This document shows, piece by piece, positions 1 through 6,993 of a stretch of DNA of 13,609 bases (positions within the stretch are counted from its first letter, which is position 1; the number at the start of each line of letters is the position of its first letter). Origin of the DNA: DAOPXV01 sp035352535 (lineage in GTDB: Bacteria; Muiribacteriota; UBA9980); contig CAZJFS010000121.1 of the NCBI GenBank assembly GCA_964545075.1, positions 1 to 13,609 of the forward strand, read 5' to 3'. Both the position numbers and the translations under genes were made by a program. The notes beneath the pieces were generated by a model. It made no database searches. It saw only the letters and a program-made list of their open reading frames with translations, and was not told where the DNA came from.

Positions 1-686
1 TGGAAGTTTGGGATGTTATAAAGCAACGATTCCCCAATACGCTCCTTTTAGCATGTACCTCGATAATATTTGCTTCGGTTTTTGGAATCCTGGCAGGATT
101 TATCTCTGCCCTTTATAAAGATTCTTATTTTGATAAGATCAGTCGATATTTAATGCTGCTGGGTATATCGACGCCTGTGTTTGTCCTGGCTGTTATTTTA
201 TATACAATTTTTTCCGTTAAATTCAGGATCATCAAAAACATCACCGGGTTCGACAGTTATTATAACCTTATACTCCCAACGATCGCGCTTGGAACTCAAA
301 GCGCTGCATACATTGCACGAATTACACGCTCTACTGTTTTAGACATTAAAAAAATGGAACATGTAAAGCTTGCTAAATCCAAAGGTCTTTCAAGAATGTA
401 TGTTAATATATGGCATATTTTTGCTAATTCGCTTGCGCCTATTATAACTGTTATTGGACTTGATTTTGGTTCTTATCTTAATGGGTCTGTTATAACCGAA
501 ACTATTTTCGGGTGGCCTGGAATTGGCCTTTATATTTTCAAAGAAGGCATTGGGAATCGCGACTTTCCTGTAATTCAATCGATGGTTTTGTTTTGCGCCA
601 TTATTTTTGTCGTTATTAATTTTATCATCGATCTGGTCTATTTTGCCATTGATCCCAGAATGCGCGAAAAAATTCAAAATAGTTAA
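1..686 (+). CDS. DppB/OppB-type ABC transporter permease, C-terminal part
   Basis: Inner-membrane permease subunit of a peptide/nickel-type ABC importer. The gene enters from the left edge: the frame is open from base 3, so the true start lies outside and the ATG at 153 is internal. The first visible residues (about 15 codons in) match the family pattern of an arginine followed by P-N-T-L at the start of a membrane helix. Several hydrophobic segments follow. The cytoplasmic coupling (EAA-type) loop is seen around HVKLAKSKGLS, followed by an ANSLAPI segment. The end, with DPRMRE close to the C-terminus, is typical of DppB. The family usually continues directly into a dppC permease gene, but none follows here; instead there are about 350 bp without a gene. 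The substrate cannot be told from this subunit. The family call is firm; the exact substrate class is inference. Confidence 0.9.
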   Translation, partial: EVWDVIKQRFPNTLLLACTSIIFASVFGILAGFISALYKDSYFDKISRYLMLLGISTPVFVLAVILYTIFSVKFRIIKNITGFDSYYNLILPTIALGTQSAAYIARITRSTVLDIKKMEHVKLAKSKGLSRMYVNIWHIFANSLAPIITVIGLDFGSYLNGSVITETIFGWPGIGLYIFKEGIGNRDFPVIQSMVLFCAIIFVVINFIIDLVYFAIDPRMREKIQNS

Positions 687-697
687 GTTTTTATGTT

Positions 698-752
698 GCT
701 ATATTAATTTTTGTCGTTATTAGTTTTATTATTGCTCAGGTTTATTGCGCAG
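698..752 (+). repeat. degenerate duplicate of the permease 3' end
   Basis: Bases 707-722 repeat bases 603-618 exactly (16 nt), and similarity continues with substitutions to about 750. The copy lies 104 bp downstream of the original, in another frame. Translated in its own frame it reads IFVVISFIIAQVY, against IFVVINFIIDLVY in the permease. This looks like a decayed remnant of the last membrane helix of the same or a paralogous permease. It has no start codon of its own. Confidence 0.5.
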
Positions 753-802
753 CGTTAAAACTTATTAAAGTTACCGGTCAATTTCTCGTGGCTAATTTTC
801 CG

Positions 803-826
803 CCGATAATATATCTTATGTAAACC
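803..826 (-). repeat. dispersed 24-bp motif, copy 1 (3 mismatches)
   Basis: Read on the minus strand this is GGTTTACATAA, five variable bases, then ATTATCGG. It matches the two identical plus-strand copies at 3680-3703 and 6925-6948 at 21 of 24 positions. It lies between the permease and the YciI-like gene. Confidence 0.55.
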
Positions 827-839
827 AAAATTAAAAAAA

Positions 840-875
840 GCAGCAATGTTATTATTTGCAGCAATGCTATTATTT
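840..875 (+). repeat. 18-bp tandem duplication
   Basis: Two head-to-tail copies of an 18-bp unit (GCAGCAATGTTATTATTT, then the same with one T to C change). The array is non-coding and looks like local slippage in decaying DNA. Confidence 0.75.
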
Positions 876-1033
876 AATTTTGCGAAATTAAACCATGTCA
901 TTAAAGTTAACCCATGAATGGCTGATTGTTTTAGATCGTCTTTAAAAACCTATCATAATTTTAAGAGTTGTCAGAAGTCCTCTCGATCTAGCTACATCTT
1001 CCTCCTTAAGTGAACTTTTTCATAGTTTGGTTT

Positions 1034-1336
1034 CTATTGAAGCAAATAATTATTATCTTTACATGCCATAAGCCAGGTTCGGATCTCATAGGATTCAAAA
1101 CCATTTTTAACGAACGGATCGGTTTCGGCGATGTTTTTAGCGTCTTCGATTGACGTCGTTTTTATGACAACCATTCCGCCCGGATGATCCAGAAATGGGC
1201 CGCATATTTCAAGAATTTCCTTTTCATCGAGTGATCTAAGATGTGCGACATGTTCATTAATGATCTCAGGAGTAAAATCTTTAAGTTTTTTTAGAACAAT
1301 AGCATACCTTATAAATTTTGAATTATCTGACGCCAC
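1034..1336 (-). CDS. YciI-like small protein
   Basis: A 100-residue protein of the YciI/YCII-related family, small ferredoxin-fold proteins. Most have no assigned reaction, and a few act in the breakdown of aromatic compounds. Matching features: H29 and H32 in an HVAHLRSL helix, a GPF at 46-48 followed by D50 and a GGMVV strand (53-57), an IEDAKNIAETDPF segment with the conserved DPF at 73-75, and a C-terminal SYEIRTW strand. Length is normal. The start is GTG at 1336, with a GGGGGAA ribosome site eight or so bases upstream and no ATG nearby. It stands alone between the permease remnant region and a terminator belonging to the neighbouring unit. The family call is firm; cellular role unknown. 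Confidence 0.85.
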   Translation of the reverse strand: MASDNSKFIRYAIVLKKLKDFTPEIINEHVAHLRSLDEKEILEICGPFLDHPGGMVVIKTTSIEDAKNIAETDPFVKNGFESYEIRTWLMACKDNNYLLQ

Positions 1337-1384
1337 AATATATTTCCCCCTTATTCGAGCCTTTACAGGCCCTATTATTGATTA

Positions 1385-1413
1385 ATATTACGAATTTAAT
1401 AATTGCCGATGAA
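1385..1413 (-). promoter_or_regulatory. possible promoter of the YciI-like gene
   Basis: On the minus strand TTCATC and TAATAT are separated by exactly 17 bp, about 45 bp upstream of the GTG start. Both boxes are imperfect, so this is a weak prediction based on spacing and position only. Confidence 0.3.
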
Positions 1414-1477
1414 CTTGCTTTACTTCAGTAATTTTTCTCTCACAATGCGCGAAAAATTTTATAAGCGCCAAAGCACT

Positions 1478-1520
1478 ATAAAAAAGAGATGCTTGCTTAT
1501 ACTGAGCATCTCTTTTTTAT
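1478..1520 (-). terminator. intrinsic terminator after the phospholipase D-like gene
   Basis: A perfect 16-bp inverted repeat (1478-1493 and 1505-1520) with an 11-base loop. The arms carry A and T runs, so the minus-strand transcript ends in six U residues followed by AU. It lies 21 bp beyond the stop codon of the gene that ends at 1542 and shields the YciI-like gene from read-through. The symmetry could also allow it to work on the other strand. Confidence 0.88.
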
Positions 1521-1541
1521 CTAGATATTAATAAATAAATT

Positions 1542-2753
1542 TTATTTTATTTGAATGGGAACTGTGTTGTGATTAATTTGTTTGATTCCTACTTCGTCTG
1601 TTTTCAGCGTTGTGACCGGTTGAGCTGTTTTAGGTTGAATAGCTGCTGATCCGCTGACCTTTATGAGCGGTGCGCCGTATATTTTTGCAAACTCGTTATA
1701 GTAAAGCTCGGCATAGTATTTATCGTGTATAATGACTATGTTTTCATCATTTTTTGTATTGGCTGCATGCGTATAGTTGTGAGATCCGGTAATGACAACT
1801 GCATTGGTATTTGATTCATAGTCGATTACCGTGAACTTATCATGCAGCTGAGCTCGTGAATCCGCATCTTTTTTAATATTCATTTTTTTATCGACAAGCG
1901 CTTGATAACCGCTGGATTTACCACCGGCCGAAAGATTGTCACAGATTCCTCGAACATTAACTCCGGCTGCATGTCTGTTATAAAAAGCTGCTTCAATATC
2001 GTCACCAGTGAATGCAAAAATAACGAATGAAACAGATTGCTTAGCTTTATTGATATAGTCGACTATTTTACCGTTAACGTTATCTGCCGGCGAAAAATAA
2101 ATTTCTATCTCGACAGAATCGAGCATGACGTTTCTTTTCATTTGAACAACGGGTTTTTTGGCGCCGAATAAATGGCTGTCGTACATATTGGAGAATTCCG
2201 CGTTGTAAATTTTAGCGGCTTCTTCCGAGTCAATAAGTAACGCGTTATTATAGTCTTTTATTGTATTATTATCCGTTGGATTGTATGATCCTGTCCAGAC
2301 CTTTTTAACATCGACAACGCAGAACTTATTGTGGCTTTCACCATGTCCGCCGTTTCCGAACATATCGTCTGTGAGTATAACAATTCCGGCGGCTTCAAGT
2401 GAACTATAAACGTCGCCAAAAGTATTCTTCTTTTTCTTTTTGGCCGGCGGATTATAATATTTATTATCAGTTATCAATTTTACATTTTGCGGTCCCAGTC
2501 TTTTAGCTGCACGAAGAAGTGCATCGACGACGACCTGACGGTTCAATTGATAAAAATGGCAATTAACTGATTTTTGAGCAGTATCAATGAAATTAGCCAG
2601 TTCAATATCTATGTTTTTGGAATCTGGCGGATCGTTAAAGAAAATTTTCAGCTTGTCTGTTTGAGCGGAATATAAATTTATATTTGAAATGGATAGGATA
2701 AAGAATGTAGCTAATAAAATACATGATATTCGAAGAATAAGCTTTTTTTTCAT
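1542..2753 (-). CDS. exported phospholipase D-like protein, two HKD motifs
   Basis: A 403-residue member of the phospholipase D superfamily, which includes phospholipases, cardiolipin synthases and nucleases acting on phosphodiester bonds. An N-terminal KKK plus a hydrophobic run to about residue 29 looks like a signal peptide, so the protein is probably exported. Each half carries a full catalytic motif: H141-x-K143-x4-D148 followed by a TGSYN strand, and H304-x-K306-x4-D311 followed by TGSHN. The two halves would form one active site. A lysine-rich stretch lies near residues 105-109. The ATG at 2753 has a good AAGGAGA site five bases upstream. The gene begins 43 bp after the response-regulator gene and probably shares its transcript; the terminator at 1478-1520 ends the unit. 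Lipase or nuclease activity cannot be decided from these motifs. Confidence 0.88.
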   Translation of the reverse strand: MKKKLILRISCILLATFFILSISNINLYSAQTDKLKIFFNDPPDSKNIDIELANFIDTAQKSVNCHFYQLNRQVVVDALLRAAKRLGPQNVKLITDNKYYNPPAKKKKKNTFGDVYSSLEAAGIVILTDDMFGNGGHGESHNKFCVVDVKKVWTGSYNPTDNNTIKDYNNALLIDSEEAAKIYNAEFSNMYDSHLFGAKKPVVQMKRNVMLDSVEIEIYFSPADNVNGKIVDYINKAKQSVSFVIFAFTGDDIEAAFYNRHAAGVNVRGICDNLSAGGKSSGYQALVDKKMNIKKDADSRAQLHDKFTVIDYESNTNAVVITGSHNYTHAANTKNDENIVIIHDKYYAELYYNEFAKIYGAPLIKVSGSAAIQPKTAQPVTTLKTDEVGIKQINHNTVPIQIK

Positions 2754-2796
2754 TATTTCTCCTTAAATGTTTTTGATAAAATTTAAAATATTGGGT

Positions 2797-3552
2797 TTAT
2801 TTTACGTTAAAGCGTAACTTACCGAAATTAACCTTGTCACCTGACTTCAAGGGATATTTTTGAGAAGCATCTCCCGGCAGAGGTATAATGTAAAAAGAAT
2901 TGTTTTCAAATATTAACTTGGCTTGTTCAACGGAAATAGTAATATGCTTACATGTGATGCAATTTTTCTTTTCATTACTGTCATTACATTTCGAATAATT
3001 TTGAGACCGTTCATCGGGGTTTTTGCATTTGTCGCAGCGGCCGATTATATCGCCTGACCGGCATGTTATTTCGATCATTTCATCATCTGAAATTAAAACG
3101 ATTGATTTACTCTCGACGGCGTTTGACGTGCCTGAATTCAAAGCGGTATCTGTTTGGTTCGGGATATATTCAGAAATAGGGTTGGGAACCGCTTTTTCAA
3201 GGACTTCTTTGAATTTTTCTTCTGTGAATGGTTTGCTTACAAAATATACCGCGCCTAACGAAAAAGCTTTTATTATATTATCCCGGTTAGCAACAGCCGA
3301 TATCATGATGATTTTAGCTTTAGGATTTATATTTTTAATTAACTTTATGCCGTCTAACCCGGAATCGCCCGGCATGGTAATATCCATTGTAACCAGTTCG
3401 GGGTTGATTTGTTTATATATCGCGATAGCATTTATTACGTCTGTTGCTTCGAATATATTGTGAAACCCCAACTTTTGCAAAGTTCTTTTGATTGTTAATC
3501 GCATGAACTGAGCATCATCTACTATAAGTACTTTTTCATTCCTTACGATCAT
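2797..3552 (-). CDS. response regulator with cysteine-rich FHA-like C-terminal domain
   Basis: 251 residues. Residues 6-122 form a CheY-type receiver domain: acidic pair D12/D13, phospho-acceptor D57 in TMDITMPG, S85 at the switch position and K107 in SKPF. A linker (about 123-148) leads to a second domain (149-251) with the outline of a forkhead-associated fold: GDIIGR at 167-172, ITIS at 204-207, then strands ending SGDKVNFGKLRFNV. Between the IGR strand and ITIS sit five cysteines (C173, C176, C189, C198, C201) as CxxC-x12-C-x8-CxxC, with C164 just before; this looks like a metal-binding insertion. The usual FHA SRxH phosphothreonine-binding residues are not kept (S207 is there, but V and Q replace R and H). 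No DNA-binding output domain is visible. The ATG at 3552 has an AGGTGG site. It leads the unit with the phospholipase D-like gene. The receiver call is firm; the FHA reading is inference. Confidence 0.8.
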   Translation of the reverse strand: MIVRNEKVLIVDDAQFMRLTIKRTLQKLGFHNIFEATDVINAIAIYKQINPELVTMDITMPGDSGLDGIKLIKNINPKAKIIMISAVANRDNIIKAFSLGAVYFVSKPFTEEKFKEVLEKAVPNPISEYIPNQTDTALNSGTSNAVESKSIVLISDDEMIEITCRSGDIIGRCDKCKNPDERSQNYSKCNDSNEKKNCITCKHITISVEQAKLIFENNSFYIIPLPGDASQKYPLKSGDKVNFGKLRFNVK

Positions 3553-3929
3553 ATACCACCTATCACAATAAATTATTTCTTGTTTCTTCGTATTTATTTG
3601 CGGTTTCTCTTTTTTTATAAAGAACGATGCTTTTACTCAGAGTTTTTATGCATTATATAAATCTGATGTAACGAACCCAGGTTTACATAATAAAAATTAT
3701 CGGAAGTTCGATGGCTTTTGGAATGATAAATATAACGTGTGAACGGATCATGCCAGCGTTTTAAATCAATTGAAGAGATTTGATCATTTGTTGGGAATTA
3801 AAACGTTTGTTGTGAGTGGCTGAAAATGAAAAATATAATGTGAACCATGTTTATAATTGATGAAACGTATAATAAATAGTTATTCGAAATAATGAAATCA
3901 AGTTGCACAGCCTGATATAAAGATATTTG
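3553..3929. other. gene-poor stretch upstream of the response regulator
   Basis: No supportable gene in 377 bp. It must contain the response-regulator promoter: a TATAAT reads on the minus strand at 3652-3657, but no good -35 box stands 16-18 bp from it. The motif AGTTTTTATGC (3641-3651), also found three times before mqnP, lies beside this -10 box. One exact copy of the 24-bp dispersed motif is at 3680-3703. No clear terminator for the pilin gene is visible. Confidence 0.55.
3680..3703 (+). repeat. dispersed 24-bp motif, copy 2
   Basis: Identical to 6925-6948; the identity extends to 27 bases (3679-3705). It lies about 130 bp upstream of the response-regulator start codon, in non-coding DNA. 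Confidence 0.8.
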
Positions 3930-4355
3930 TTATGGCTTGGGCTGTGGCTGTGGTTGTGTTAATTCAGAATATTTTCCATGGGCCATGTTTGTATCATGAG
4001 TATTGACGCAAATAATATCGATTTTTTTACCAGCTTTGTCCATTATAGCATAAAAAGCTTCTGACTTGGTCAGGTTGGTCGAATTAGGGCATCTTGGATC
4101 TGTTTTGAGATAATTTTGTTTTAGAAGATAATCGACGCTGACGCCTTCAAAGTCTGCGCCTTTTGGATTTTCCATATAGAACATACGTGTGGCCTGGAAT
4201 ATTGTTCCCATGTTGGCAATGCAGGCTTTTTTCTTGACATCTGAAACGATCTTCTGATAGCTGGGTACGACAATAGCTATTAGGATTCCGATGATCGCGA
4301 CAACAATCGCCATTTCAATAAGTGAAAAGCCTTTTTTATAGTTTTTATATAACAT
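3930..4355 (-). CDS. type IV pilin-like protein (prepilin)
   Basis: A 141-residue prepilin-like protein. The short basic leader ends in KKG and is cut before F10 by a prepilin peptidase; the conserved glutamate at mature position 5 is present (E14). A hydrophobic helix, roughly residues 11-31, anchors the pilin and packs in the fibre core. The globular part has three cysteines (C45, C89, C116). The C-terminus ends in an unusual QPQPQPKP tail (134-141) encoded by a six-base repeat. It could be a minor pilin or a type II secretion pseudopilin; no assembly genes are nearby to decide. The ATG at 4355 has a perfect AGGAGG nine bases upstream that overlaps the stop codon of dgt, so it is probably translated by coupling as the last gene of ubiX-dgt-pilin. 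The family call is firm. Confidence 0.9.
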   Translation of the reverse strand: MLYKNYKKGFSLIEMAIVVAIIGILIAIVVPSYQKIVSDVKKKACIANMGTIFQATRMFYMENPKGADFEGVSVDYLLKQNYLKTDPRCPNSTNLTKSEAFYAIMDKAGKKIDIICVNTHDTNMAHGKYSELTQPQPQPKP

Positions 4356-4364
4356 TAAATTTAT

Positions 4365-4370
4365 CCTCCT
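4365..4370 (-). promoter_or_regulatory. pilin ribosome site overlapping the dgt stop codon
   Basis: On the minus strand the TAG stop of dgt (4371-4369) is embedded in TTAGGAGG, the ribosome binding site of the pilin gene. Ribosomes finishing dgt would cover or expose this site, which suggests coupled translation. Confidence 0.8.
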
Positions 4371-5430
4371 AAAGTTTACTGCGCTGAACGAGTATTTGAT
4401 TGTATCTGTTTGTGGCGTATCGATCGGTCATTGAAGAAATCAAATCTGCTATGCAAACGTCGATGGCATCATCTTCTGATGCTTTCTTATATTCGCTGAA
4501 AAGAACATCAGGGTTTGCCTTATAAAAATCGAAAAGAACATAAATAATTTCACGTGCCTTTTTAGCGTCATCAACATTGTCTTCTTTCAAGTAAACATTT
4601 TCAAACAAGAAATCTCTTAATGCGTTAGTGACCTGAAGAATCTCATCTGACATTTGTATGGAGTCGGAATCGATGCTTCGGAAGATAATGTCGCTTACCA
4701 TTTTATCGATACGGCCGGCATTCGTTTTACCAAGTTTTTCGAAAACATATGTCGGTATCTGTTTTTCAGTTAAAAGGCCGAATGAAAGAGCATCGTCCAG
4801 ATCGTGGTTAATATATGCAACGCTGTCTGCGATTTTTACGATCATGGCTTCTAGCGTAGAAGGAAATTCATTGCCAAACGAAGTGAAAATACCGCTTCTG
4901 GTTTTGGAATGTTTAACTATTCCTTCGCGAACTTCATAACAAAGATTAAGGCCTTTGCCGCTATGTTCGAGTTTGTCAACGACCCTCAAAGATTGAAAGC
5001 TGTGTCTGAATCCATCGGTCAACAACTTATTTAAAACCTGTTCGCCGGTGTGGCCGAATGGTGTGTGGCCCAGATCGTGTCCCAGAGATATCGCTTCAAC
5101 CAGATCTTCATTTAAGCGAAGCGCCCTGGCGATAGTCCGTCCGATTTGCATTACCTCAAGGGTATGCGTCAATCTGACCCTTATATGATCCGTGCTCTGC
5201 CTTATATAAACCTGGGTTTTGTCCTTCAACCGTCTGAAAGATTTTGAGTGAAGTATCTTGTCGCGGTCCTTTTGAAAGCAGGTCCTATAAATGCATTCTG
5301 TTTCAGCTTTTTCACGCCCTTTTGTTTCGCAGGCAAGCTTGGCGTGCTTGGAAAGGTAATCCCTCTCATGTTTTTCAAGCAAAAGGCGTATCGATGGATC
5401 GTTGTTATTACTATTACTCATAATCAACAC
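4369..5430 (-). CDS. dgt: dGTPase-like HD-domain phosphohydrolase
   Basis: Deoxyguanosinetriphosphate triphosphohydrolase-like protein, which in the family cuts dNTPs to the deoxynucleoside and triphosphate. The signature FRRLKDKTQV is at about residues 65-74. The metal-binding HD set is complete: H89 in LTHTLEV, H118-D119 in GHDLGHTPFGH, and D202 in ADSVAYINHD. About 350 residues is the usual size of the shorter bacterial dGTPase-like group. The start is uncertain: AGGAA is followed by in-frame GTG (5430), TTG (5427) and ATG (5421); spacing favours one of the first two, and I give the longest. It lies 18 bp after ubiX and its stop overlaps the pilin ribosome site. Its place between a quinone-pathway gene and a pilin gene is odd. 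The preferred nucleotide cannot be read from sequence. Confidence 0.92.
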   Translation of the reverse strand: MLIMSNSNNNDPSIRLLLEKHERDYLSKHAKLACETKGREKAETECIYRTCFQKDRDKILHSKSFRRLKDKTQVYIRQSTDHIRVRLTHTLEVMQIGRTIARALRLNEDLVEAISLGHDLGHTPFGHTGEQVLNKLLTDGFRHSFQSLRVVDKLEHSGKGLNLCYEVREGIVKHSKTRSGIFTSFGNEFPSTLEAMIVKIADSVAYINHDLDDALSFGLLTEKQIPTYVFEKLGKTNAGRIDKMVSDIIFRSIDSDSIQMSDEILQVTNALRDFLFENVYLKEDNVDDAKKAREIIYVLFDFYKANPDVLFSEYKKASEDDAIDVCIADLISSMTDRYATNRYNQILVQRSKL

Positions 5431-5448
5431 AGGTTTCCTGAAAATTAT

Positions 5449-6042
5449 TTACTCTTCGGAATCGGAACGGCCCGCGGTCGGAGTGAGACCTTTCCATTTA
5501 AAATTAACATTGCTTTCAAGGCCGAGCAGTTCGTTGATGTAATAAATCACCGGAAGCGCAAGTTCGTCGATGGTTTTTGGATTATTATAAAAAGGCGGTG
5601 ATGCGAACATTACGTCGGCGCCAAGTCTTGAAAGCTGAGCGAGATTTTCAAGGTGTATGGTTGAAAGAGGCATTTCGCGAGCAACAATGATAAGTTTCCT
5701 TTTAAGTTTTAAAATGTTGGAAGCGGTTCTTGTAATAAGATTATCGGCTATTCCGTGCGCGATCTTTGCAACGGTATTCATGCTGGCTGGAACGATTACC
5801 ATGGCTTTGATACCTGAAGTAGCTGAAGATATTTCAGCCGCAAGATCGTCGTTCGAATATATTTGAGTTGCGTATTTTTTTATTTCCTGCTTAGTGACCT
5901 GGGATTCGCTCTGAATTATCTTCCAGCCTTCATCTGAAGCGATGAAAGAAACTCTGATATCACGTTTAATTGTGAGCCATTTCAAAAATTTCAAGCAGTA
6001 GATCGAGCCTGACGCACCCGTATGAGCAACGATGATCTTCAA
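5449..6042 (-). CDS. ubiX: UbiX-type flavin prenyltransferase
   Basis: UbiX attaches dimethylallyl to FMN to make prenyl-FMN, the cofactor of UbiD-type decarboxylases. In the futalosine pathway a UbiX/UbiD pair is thought to remove the naphthoate carboxyl group. Seen: the N-terminal FMN-binding GASG (9-12), PASMNTVAKIAHGIADNL with the conserved serine near 87, R105, the AREMPL segment at 121-126, then HLENL and a PPFY at 149-152. 197 residues is normal. The start is TTG at 6042 with a modest AGG site; no ATG fits. It opens the ubiX-dgt-pilin operon and follows menG by 78 bp, with a perfect promoter between. No ubiD lies in the window. The menaquinone role comes from the neighbourhood and is inference; the enzyme family is firm. 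Confidence 0.92.
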   Translation of the reverse strand: MKIIVAHTGASGSIYCLKFLKWLTIKRDIRVSFIASDEGWKIIQSESQVTKQEIKKYATQIYSNDDLAAEISSATSGIKAMVIVPASMNTVAKIAHGIADNLITRTASNILKLKRKLIIVAREMPLSTIHLENLAQLSRLGADVMFASPPFYNNPKTIDELALPVIYYINELLGLESNVNFKWKGLTPTAGRSDSEE

Positions 6043-6074
6043 TTTTTCAACCTGCCTTTTTAATAATATATCAT

Positions 6075-6103
6075 ATTATATTTTAAATTGTTAATAATGT
6101 CAA
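6075..6103 (-). promoter_or_regulatory. consensus sigma-70 promoter of ubiX-dgt-pilin
   Basis: On the minus strand TTGACA (6103-6098) and TATAAT (6080-6075) are both perfect and are 17 bp apart. The expected start of transcription is near 6068, giving a leader of about 25 bases to the TTG start of ubiX. It lies in the 78-bp gap after menG. Confidence 0.88.
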
Positions 6104-6120
6104 TATATGGCGCGCTTTTT

Positions 6121-6903
6121 TTAGCGCCCATTCTTATTAATTATAGCAATATATAATGAAACTACGTAAGGTAATAGCTTATTATATCTGCTGACGATAA
6201 AATTATTTTTCTCGAGACGTGCGCAGATATACTTGTCTTCAGGGAAAGCCATTATCGATTCGATGAGGTATGAATAAGCGAAAACATGCCCGGAAAGAAG
6301 TTTTCCAAATCCAGTGACGAAAAAATTATAATAGCCTCTGAATATTTTAGCCGCCTTATATTTTAAAATGTTGCGGAACTCAAGTATGGATAAAACGCCA
6401 GTAGAATTTAATATTTTAGAAGACGCTGAAAAGAAAGATCCGGCGTCAGGAAAATTTCTGAGACCGAACGCTACGGTTATCACGTCTATGGACGAGTTCT
6501 TAAAACATGGCTTTTGAGCGTCGCAAATGACGAAAGAAACGTTATTCGAAATAGCGTTTGAAAATCCAGCGGTTATTTTTTGCCTGGCTTTTAAAAGCAT
6601 CGGCAAGGAAAAGTCAGAGCATATGTAGAATGTGAATGGTTCGGTTGTTTTGTTTTGACAAGCGCGCATGCTCGCGGTTTTAATGACTTCGATAAGAACG
6701 TCGCCCGTGCCTGACGCTATATCTAAAATGATCCGTCTGGAAGAATGTTGAGCAACGGTTGCATTGGCAATCTCAAACGTTTCAGCTACCATCTTCTTTC
6801 GCCAGTAAATATCGAATCCAATGCTTAAAACATGATTTAACAGATCATAAGTTCCAGCTATCTGGCCAAACATTTTTTTTACAGAAAGCGAATATTTATT
6901 CAT
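6121..6903 (-). CDS. menG: demethylmenaquinone methyltransferase (UbiE/MenG family)
   Basis: SAM-dependent C-methyltransferase that turns demethylmenaquinone into menaquinone, the last step of the pathway. UbiE-family marks: F-x-x-I-A-x-x-YDLLNHVLSIG near residues 12-29 followed by WR at 34-35, the SAM-binding loop LDIASGTGD (60-68), the acidic SDF at 96-98, VAFGLRNFPD (144-153), and SYLIESIMAFP in the C-terminal part. At 260 residues it is slightly longer than common UbiE proteins, owing to insertions near 47-55 and 77-90. The ATG at 6903 has only a weak GGAAT site, and an exact copy of the 24-bp dispersed motif lies about 20 bp upstream, inside the leader. It follows mqnC by 90 bp. Its place in the futalosine block favours menaquinone over ubiquinone as substrate. 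Confidence 0.92.
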   Translation of the reverse strand: MNKYSLSVKKMFGQIAGTYDLLNHVLSIGFDIYWRKKMVAETFEIANATVAQHSSRRIILDIASGTGDVLIEVIKTASMRACQNKTTEPFTFYICSDFSLPMLLKARQKITAGFSNAISNNVSFVICDAQKPCFKNSSIDVITVAFGLRNFPDAGSFFSASSKILNSTGVLSILEFRNILKYKAAKIFRGYYNFFVTGFGKLLSGHVFAYSYLIESIMAFPEDKYICARLEKNNFIVSRYNKLLPYVVSLYIAIINKNGR

Positions 6904-6924
6904 GAGCTATAATTCCAACCAATA

Positions 6925-6948
6925 GGTTTACATAATAAAAATTATCGG
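6925..6948 (+). repeat. dispersed 24-bp motif, copy 3
   Basis: Identical to 3680-3703. It sits in the 90-bp gap between mqnC and menG, ending about 20 bp before the menG start, and is flanked by CCAAT (6918-6922) and ATTGG (6955-6959), which could pair around it. Confidence 0.8.
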
Positions 6949-6993
6949 AATAAAATTGGCGGCGTTTGCAGGCTGATTGGTGCTTTGATATTA

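Larger units (their letters stand above)
687..1033. other. gene-poor stretch between permease and yciI-like gene
   Basis: No convincing gene on either strand. It holds a degenerate copy of the permease tail (about 698-750), one copy of a dispersed 24-bp motif (803-826, minus orientation) and an 18-bp tandem duplication (840-875). The minus strand has a strong Shine-Dalgarno-like AAGGAGG near 1001-1007, but the ATG behind it is followed at once by TAG. The stretch lies between two convergent genes and no clear terminator is visible. Confidence 0.6.

Noticed and set aside
992..1007. Minus-strand AAGGAGG followed by ATG
   Set aside because: The ATG is followed directly by TAG and no other start fits; probably chance or the relic of a lost gene.
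6109..6127. GGCGC/GCGCC inverted repeat at the end of menG, considered as a terminator
   Set aside because: Only five pairs and no U-run on the minus strand; it also includes the menG stop codon.
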